A DNA stretch of 64,000 nt, taken from Ancylobacter sp. Lp-2 (GTDB lineage: Bacteria > Pseudomonadota > Alphaproteobacteria > Rhizobiales > Xanthobacteraceae). Each line of letters begins with the position of its first letter. The stretch's first letter is position 1. The position numbers and the translations under genes were made by a program. The notes beneath the pieces are model-generated. The model had not been told where the DNA came from. It saw nothing but the letters and a program-made list of their open reading frames with translations, and did not search any database. Positions 59,034 through 64,000 of the stretch are shown here, one piece after another. The stretch is from assembly GCF_020523795.1 (NCBI RefSeq), contig NZ_JAJALI010000003.1:62001-126000 (forward strand), written 5' to 3'.

Positions 59034-59954
59034 TCAGGCGTCGGCGGAAGCCTCCGCCGGCTGGTTGGCGCGCCGCAGCTCGAGGAGCACGGCGCTGTGG
59101 TCGAGATCGGCGCCGCCGTGCTCGACCAGATTCTGGAACAGAAGGTCGACCGTGGCGGCGACCGGCAGGGTGAGGCCGTGCGAGCGGGCGAAGCGCAGCG
59201 CCGTCGAGGTGTCCTTCACCTGATACTTGGCCGGGCCGCCCGGCGCATAGTCGCCGCGCACCATGCGCTCGCCGTGCTGGCGCAGCACGGTCGAGTCGGC
59301 GAAGCCGCCGATCAGCGCCTCCCGCACCTTTTCGGGGTCGGCGCCGCCGCGCTCGGCGAGCAGCAGGGCTTCCGCCACCGCGCAGATGTTCGAGGCGACG
59401 ATCAGCTGGTTGGCGAGCTTGGCGAGCTCGCCCGAGCCGGCCGGCCCGACATGGGTGACGCGTCCGAGCGGCGCGAACAGCGGCGCGAGATCGGCGATGG
59501 CGCGTGCCTCGCCGCCGGCCATGATGGAGAGCGTACCCTCGCGGGCGCCGCGCTCGCCGCCGGAGACGGGGGCATCGACATAGCGCAGGCCGCGACGGGC
59601 GCAGGTCTCGGACTGGGCGCGGGCGGTCTCCACCGGGATCGAGCTCATCACCACCAAAGTCGCGCCGGTGCGCATGGCGGCGATCACCCCTTCCGGCCCG
59701 CCGAGCACGGCGTCGCAGACCGGGCCGGAAGAGAGTATGCACACCACCGCATCGGCGCCGGTGGCGGCCGCCTTGGCGGAGGCGGCGATTTCGACGCCGT
59801 CGGCGACCAGCCCTTCGGCCTTCGCCGCCGTGCGGTTCCATGCCTGTACAGTGAAGCCGGCCTGCGCCAGCCGCCGCGCCATGTGGCCGCCCATGATGCC
59901 GGTGCCGACGAGGCCGATCCGGCGCAGCGGTGTGGGCAAAGGGATATCGGCCAT
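59034..59954 (-). CDS. 3-hydroxyisobutyrate dehydrogenase-family oxidoreductase
   Basis: 306 residues from the ATG at 59954 (GGAGG upstream). NAD-binding GLVGTGIMGGHMARRLAQAG (about 14-33), substrate motif VDAPVSGGERGAREGTLSIM and catalytic Lys in SGELAKLANQ are intact. The family includes tartronate-semialdehyde reductase (GarR/GlxR), L-threonate dehydrogenase and 3-hydroxyisobutyrate dehydrogenase; the sequence does not decide among them. Located between the DctP gene and an ABM-domain gene in a TRAP operon, so oxidation of an imported hydroxy acid is likely. Confidence 0.93.
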   Translation of the reverse strand: MADIPLPTPLRRIGLVGTGIMGGHMARRLAQAGFTVQAWNRTAAKAEGLVADGVEIAASAKAAATGADAVVCILSSGPVCDAVLGGPEGVIAAMRTGATLVVMSSIPVETARAQSETCARRGLRYVDAPVSGGERGAREGTLSIMAGGEARAIADLAPLFAPLGRVTHVGPAGSGELAKLANQLIVASNICAVAEALLLAERGGADPEKVREALIGGFADSTVLRQHGERMVRGDYAPGGPAKYQVKDTSTALRFARSHGLTLPVAATVDLLFQNLVEHGGADLDHSAVLLELRRANQPAEASADA

Positions 59955-59977
59955 CGCGGTGCCTCCTGTTCCGGTCG

Positions 59978-60289
59978 TCACGGATGCTGGCGGGCGGCGA
60001 AGCGCACCGGCCGTTCCTCGACGATCAGCGGCGGAAACGCCTGCCGGAACCGGGCGAGATGCGGCGTCTCCAGATGCGCGTCGAAGGCGGCGCGGCTGTC
60101 ATAGACCTCGTAGAACACCACGCTGTCGCCGGCTTCCGGCACCACCACGTCGAACTGCCGGCAGCCCGGCTCGTCGGCGAGCGAATGGTGGGCATCATCC
60201 TGCGCGGCGGCGAGGAAAGCGTCGAGCGCGCCGGGCTTCACCCGGAACTCGGCGATGACGACGAAGGGCGTCTGCGGGGCGGCGGTCAT
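59978..60289 (-). CDS. Antibiotic biosynthesis monooxygenase (ABM) domain protein
   Basis: 103 residues, one ferredoxin-like ABM domain: FVVIAEFRVKPGALDAFL at the start, then EPGCRQFDVV and VVFYEVYDSRAAFDAHLETP. ABM proteins are dimeric cofactor-free monooxygenases, isomerases or sugar-processing enzymes such as RhaM-like relatives. Here it stands between two dehydrogenase genes of a TRAP-linked operon, so it may handle a reactive sugar-acid intermediate. Function is not certain. Confidence 0.88.
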   Translation of the reverse strand: MTAAPQTPFVVIAEFRVKPGALDAFLAAAQDDAHHSLADEPGCRQFDVVVPEAGDSVVFYEVYDSRAAFDAHLETPHLARFRQAFPPLIVEERPVRFAARQHP

Positions 60290-60376
60290 GTCGTCGTCCT
60301 GTGAGAAAGCGGAAAAGGTACGAAGGCCGGGAGGCGAAGGCAGGGAGGCGCGTGCCGCCCTGCCCTCGCCCTTGCC

Positions 60377-61735
60377 TCAGGCGGCGACGCTGGTGCCGGG
60401 GCGGAAGGTGTCTTCCATCTCGCGGCGCAGCCGGACCACGTCGAGATCGGCGGTGAGCTCGACATCGTCGAAGGAGACGATCTGGTCCTTCTTGAGCGGC
60501 CGCTTGAGCTTGACGTTGTGGGCGAGGCCGATCGGCAGCGCCCGCAGGTCGAGGCTGCGGGTCGCCGGGATGGCATTGGCCCACACGGCGTAGCCGCCCT
60601 CGCCGTCCAGCATCTCGCCGGGCTGCATGTCCTTCTTGGCGGTGGCGACGGCATCGCCGCGGAACTCCTTCGAGCAGCCGGTCGGTTCGCCGCGCAGGCA
60701 GGCCGAGAGCACGCTCACCGAGGTCTCCAGCCCGATGATGTGGAACGGGCGCCACATCGAGGCGTACCAGCCGGACGGATCGGTCAGGAGGCCGTACTGC
60801 TTGAAGCAGGCGCGCGCATATTCGTTGTGCGCCTTGAAGGTGACGAACACGCCGTAGCGGATGTTGTTGTAGACCTCGCGCCCGTCCGGCTCCTGGCTGG
60901 CGGCGATGTCGACGAGGCCGGAGCGCGCCATGCGCCCGCCATCCGCCGCCGGGCGGAACACCTTGGCGAGGTCGTGCAGGCCGGCGGGCGGGAAGGCCAG
61001 CCCGTCATCCGGGCAGTCGAGGCCGGTACCGTTGGCCACCGCCGCCATCTCGATCGCCGCCTTGGTGCCGTCGGTGAAGGAGTTGTACATCTTCGGATTG
61101 AAGTCGCCGGCCTTCACCTCCTCCTCGGTCCAGCCGAAGAAGCCCCAGACGGTGTCGGGGGTGGAGTAGCGGTAGCGCGGCTCGAAATTCATGCCCTTGC
61201 CGGCGGCGGTGATCTCGAAGCCGGTGGCGCGCGCCCAGTCGACCAGCTCGCAGATCAGCGCCGGCTGGTCGCCATAGGCCATGGAATAGATGACGCCCTG
61301 CTTGCGGGCGCGCTCGGCGAGGATCGGTCCGACCATCACGTCGGCCTCGACATTGACCATCACCACATGCTTGCGGGCGTCGATGGCGGCCAGCGCGTGG
61401 CGGGTGCCGGCGATCGGGTGGCCGGTGGCCTCGATGACGCATTCGATCTCGTCGCAGGCCAGCATCGCCGCCGCGTCGTCGGTGACGAAGGTGCGGCCGG
61501 TCTTCACCGCGTCGCCGGCGCTGGTCGCCGCGTAGCGCTCCGCCGGCCAGCCCACCCGCGCCAGCGATTCCCGCGCCTTGCCAACATTGAGGTCGGCGAC
61601 GGCGACGATCTGCAATCCCTCGATGCGCTGCGCCTGGGCGAGCACCATCGAGCCGAATTTGCCGGCGCCGATCAGGCCGGCCCGGACCGGACGGCCGGCG
61701 GCGGCGCGGGCTTGAAGCAAGGTCGAGAGATTCAT
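60377..61735 (-). CDS. NAD(P)-dependent oxidoreductase with C-terminal SAF domain (homoserine dehydrogenase-like)
   Basis: 452 residues. Rossmann motif GLIGAGKFGSMVLAQAQ (about 20-36), a homoserine-dehydrogenase-like catalytic region (FEPRYRYSTPDTVWGFFGWT), and a C-terminal SAF domain from about residue 350 (KDMQPGEMLDGEGGYAVWAN). Similar proteins are often found in sugar-acid and polyol catabolic operons; the reaction is not firmly known. First gene of the minus-strand operon that includes the ABM protein, hydroxyacid dehydrogenase, TRAP transporter and gluconokinase. Confidence 0.9.
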   Translation of the reverse strand: MNLSTLLQARAAAGRPVRAGLIGAGKFGSMVLAQAQRIEGLQIVAVADLNVGKARESLARVGWPAERYAATSAGDAVKTGRTFVTDDAAAMLACDEIECVIEATGHPIAGTRHALAAIDARKHVVMVNVEADVMVGPILAERARKQGVIYSMAYGDQPALICELVDWARATGFEITAAGKGMNFEPRYRYSTPDTVWGFFGWTEEEVKAGDFNPKMYNSFTDGTKAAIEMAAVANGTGLDCPDDGLAFPPAGLHDLAKVFRPAADGGRMARSGLVDIAASQEPDGREVYNNIRYGVFVTFKAHNEYARACFKQYGLLTDPSGWYASMWRPFHIIGLETSVSVLSACLRGEPTGCSKEFRGDAVATAKKDMQPGEMLDGEGGYAVWANAIPATRSLDLRALPIGLAHNVKLKRPLKKDQIVSFDDVELTADLDVVRLRREMEDTFRPGTSVAA

Positions 61736-62189
61736 CGTGCGATCCTCAGATGCGATCCTGGCGCCCCTCGGGTCGAGCCGGGACGGCGCGGGCCATGAGG
61801 GAGCGCCGGCGCGGCTCTCCTGTTCAGGAGGCGGCGCGTCAGGCGTCGTTCACGGACGCGCGCGGCCACGGGGCCGGCGTCGGGGACGATGCGGGTTGGG
61901 TCGAAAGCGGCGTTTTGTCCTCCACCCCGAAGCCGGGATCACGTCCCGCTTCACGGTGCGGCAGCGATCTGTCGTGCTGCTCGAAGCTGACCATAGGGCG
62001 GCAGGTCCGTTAGTTCCATTTAGAAAGACAGCCCGACTTGTTAGCCTGGCTTAACGATCCAGCCTGCCCGCCGGCGCGCTTGCCCAAGTGCACGTTCGCC
62101 GCACGTCCAGGGGGTGGAACTTTCCACGCAGGATCAGCCATCATGGCAGGGGTCGCCGGGGGCACGACGACATCAATGAGTGCAGGCCA
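61736..62189. other. Gene-free divergent intergenic region
   Basis: 454 bases between the SAF-domain gene (minus) and the NADH dehydrogenase gene (plus). No coding frame is supportable. It contains the near-dyad GTTAGCCTGGCTTAAC (about 62039-62054) in an AT-richer patch at 62005-62055, which may be part of the NADH dehydrogenase promoter. Nothing else stands out. Confidence 0.4.
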
Positions 62190-63518
62190 ATGAACAGCAA
62201 GATTGAAACACCCTCCCAAACTCACCGACCCCGCGTGGTGATCGCCGGCGCCGGCTTCGGCGGCCTTCAGGCGGCACGCGGCCTCGCCGGCGCACCGGTC
62301 GACATCACGCTGATCGACCGGCACAACTACCATTGCTTCCAGCCGCTGCTCTATCAGGTGGCCACCGCCGTGCTCTCGCCGGCCGATATCGCCTGGCCGG
62401 TGCGGCACGTGCTGTCGCGGCAGTCCAACGTGACGATGCTGATGGCGCGCGCCGAGGGCGTCGACCGCGCCGCCCGCGAGCTCGTCACCAGCGAGGGGCG
62501 CATTCCCTACGACATCCTCGTGCTCGCCACCGGCGCCACGCATTCCTATTTCGGCCATGACGACTGGGCCGCTGACGCGCCCGGCCTCAAGGACATCGAG
62601 GACGCCACTCGGCTGCGGCGCAGCATCCTCGTCTCCTTCGAGCGCGCCGAGGCGACCAATGACGACGAGTTGCGCCGGCGCCTGCTCACCTTCGTGATCA
62701 TCGGCGGCGGACCGACCGGCGTCGAGCTCGCCGGGGCGGTCGCCGAGGTGGCGCGCCACGCGCTGGCGCCGGACTTCAAGCGCGTCGACCCGCGTACCGC
62801 CCGCATCCTGCTGATCGAGGCCGGCGAGCGCATCCTGCCGAGCTTCCCCGAGCCGCTCTCCGCCTATGCGCGCCAGAAGCTGGAACAGATGGGCGTGGAG
62901 GTGATGACCGGCCGCGCGGTGATCGATTGCGGGCCCGACCATGTCGACCTCGCCGGCGGCGAGCGCATCCATTCCTCGACCAAGATCTGGGCGGCCGGCG
63001 TACGCGCCTCGGCGGCGGCACAATGGCTCGGCGCCGAGACCGACCGGGCCGGGCGCTGCATCGTCGGCGCGGATCTCGCGCTACCCGGCGATCCCGACAT
63101 CTTCGTCATCGGCGACACCTCGGCGCCGCCGCCGGCCAATGGCCGGCCGATCCCCGGCATCGCGCCGGCCGCCAAGCAGATGGGCGACCACGTCGCGGCG
63201 GTGATCGCGGCGCGGGTCGCCGGCAAGCCGGCGCCGGGCGCCTTCCGCTACCGCCATGTCGGCGACCTCGCCACCATCGGGCGCAACGCCGCGGTGGTGA
63301 AGCTCGGCCGCTGGCAACTGAAGGGGTTCACCGGCTGGGCGTTCTGGGGCGTGGTGCACGTCTACTTCCTGATCGGCACCCGCAACCGCATCGCGGTGGC
63401 ACTGAGCTGGCTGTGGAACTACATCACCCACCAGCGCTCCGCCCGCCTGATCACCGGCGACCCGACACCCGGGGCCTCCGGCAGCGCTCCACCGCCGACG
63501 GCGGCCTCCCCGCACTGA
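62190..63518 (+). CDS. Type II NADH dehydrogenase (NDH-2 family)
   Basis: 442 residues from the ATG at 62190. The FAD motif is VVIAGAGFGGLQAARGL (about 15-31), the NADH motif is FVIIGGGPTGVELAGAVAEV, and FVIGDTS and PGIAPAAKQMGDHVA mark the quinone-side C-terminal half. A hydrophobic segment near the end (GWAFWGVVHVYFLIGTRNRI) anchors it to the membrane. It oxidises NADH and reduces quinone without pumping protons. A weak GCAGG lies before the start. It is not obviously part of an operon. Confidence 0.94.
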   Translation: MNSKIETPSQTHRPRVVIAGAGFGGLQAARGLAGAPVDITLIDRHNYHCFQPLLYQVATAVLSPADIAWPVRHVLSRQSNVTMLMARAEGVDRAARELVTSEGRIPYDILVLATGATHSYFGHDDWAADAPGLKDIEDATRLRRSILVSFERAEATNDDELRRRLLTFVIIGGGPTGVELAGAVAEVARHALAPDFKRVDPRTARILLIEAGERILPSFPEPLSAYARQKLEQMGVEVMTGRAVIDCGPDHVDLAGGERIHSSTKIWAAGVRASAAAQWLGAETDRAGRCIVGADLALPGDPDIFVIGDTSAPPPANGRPIPGIAPAAKQMGDHVAAVIAARVAGKPAPGAFRYRHVGDLATIGRNAAVVKLGRWQLKGFTGWAFWGVVHVYFLIGTRNRIAVALSWLWNYITHQRSARLITGDPTPGASGSAPPPTAASPH

Positions 63519-63601
63519 GCGGGGACACTCCACGCGGCGGCTCCGGGCGGGGCTTCCGGGCGGGAGCCCTGACGCCCCCGCCGGACGGCACGGCGTCGGG
63601 G

Positions 63602-64000
63602 CTAGTGCTTCACCGACGCGAACATCCGCTCCATCACCGCGATGCTGTCGTCGTAGAAAGCCTGGTAGCGGCGGCGGCTGGTTTCCGCCAGCGCCGACAG
63701 CGGCGTGGGATCGGCGGCCAGCCGCAGGATGCTCGCCACCAGCGCGTCGAGATCGTCATGGCCGTGCAGCGGATCGCCGGTCTCGATGCCCTTGCCGCCC
63801 CACTTCGTGGTCAGCAGCGGCATGCCATAGGCCATGGCCTGCACCGTCTTCACATTGATGCCGGTGCCCATGGTGACCGGCGAGACCACGACGTCGGCGT
63901 CGCCGTAGAAGGTGCCGATATCCGGCACGAAACCGTGCAGCTTCACCCAGGGACGGCGGAACAGCGCCGCCTCGCCGGGCGCTAGGTCGTCGATCATGTC
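63602..64000 (-). CDS. Glycosyltransferase family 4-like protein, C-terminal part
   Basis: Only the last 133 or so residues lie in the window; the frame is open at the right edge. VKLHGFVPDIGTFYGDADVV and SPVTMGTGINVKTVQAMAYG form the GT-B C-terminal nucleotide-sugar site; the Gly-rich stretch and the Lys are in place, although the acidic residue of the usual EGxGxxxxE pattern is replaced by Gln (VQAMAYG). It probably transfers a sugar to a cell-surface glycan. It converges with the NADH dehydrogenase gene; the gap between them has GC-rich stems that could terminate both. Confidence 0.85.
   Translation of the reverse strand, partial: DMIDDLAPGEAALFRRPWVKLHGFVPDIGTFYGDADVVVSPVTMGTGINVKTVQAMAYGMPLLTTKWGGKGIETGDPLHGHDDLDALVASILRLAADPTPLSALAETSRRRYQAFYDDSIAVMERMFASVKH

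Overview
This is a GC-rich, gene-dense stretch of bacterial chromosome. Gene content suggests an alphaproteobacterium, probably Hyphomicrobiales and perhaps Xanthobacteraceae; that placement is inference from gene content and base composition, because the window has no rRNA or other taxonomic marker. No tRNA, rRNA, CRISPR array or insertion sequence was recognised. The dominant theme is scavenging of organic sulfur or related small organics: four flavin-dependent LLM-type monooxygenases, a DszC/SfnC-like acyl-CoA-dehydrogenase-fold enzyme, several FAD oxidoreductases, a four-domain rhodanese and five ABC uptake systems (some incomplete).

Layout. 1-3487: tail of a peptide-type ABC transporter (permease end, two ATPases) and an aldo/keto reductase. 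3600-5300: an AT-richer island with one standalone reverse transcriptase (minus strand) and a structured gene-free stretch upstream of it; this is the best candidate for an undescribed system (possibly an RT-based phage-defence module). 5311-9801: two paralogous peptide-type binding proteins and an SfnG-like monooxygenase. 9882-15619 (minus): an operon of LLM monooxygenase, taurine/sulfonate-type permease, ATPase, binding protein and FAD oxidoreductase. 15915-19282 (plus): a duplicate of that permease joined to copC and copD. 19481-21867: DszC/SfnC-like enzyme and a Tas-like aldo/keto reductase. 22086-25679: an EmrAB-type efflux pump with a divergent TetR regulator and two near-identical operators. 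25843-27675: ilvD.

27744-38533 (minus) is a tight eight-gene operon: LLM, ATPase, fused permease, FAD flavoprotein, LLM, Fe(III)-type binding protein, four-domain rhodanese and an SDR-fold protein lacking the usual catalytic Ser/Tyr. The transporter looks like an iron importer by family, but the neighbours argue for an organosulfur substrate. 38534-39564 is about 1 kb without a supportable gene. 39565-45601 (minus) joins a CoA-transferase and an HMG-CoA-lyase-type enzyme to a taurine-family ABC importer and an alpha/beta hydrolase, which suggests uptake and CoA-dependent cleavage of a branched C5/C6 acid.

45784-54392 holds an SDR protein with a divergent LysR regulator, an orphan amidoligase, a DUF1254 protein, a YdeP-type molybdopterin oxidoreductase coupled to a small winged-helix protein, and a YegD-type Hsp70. 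54473-61735 is a sugar-acid-like catabolic operon (TRAP transporter, 3-hydroxyisobutyrate-dehydrogenase-family enzyme, ABM protein, SAF-domain dehydrogenase, gluconokinase) meeting a LysR gene end to end. The window closes with a type II NADH dehydrogenase and the C-terminal part of a glycosyltransferase.
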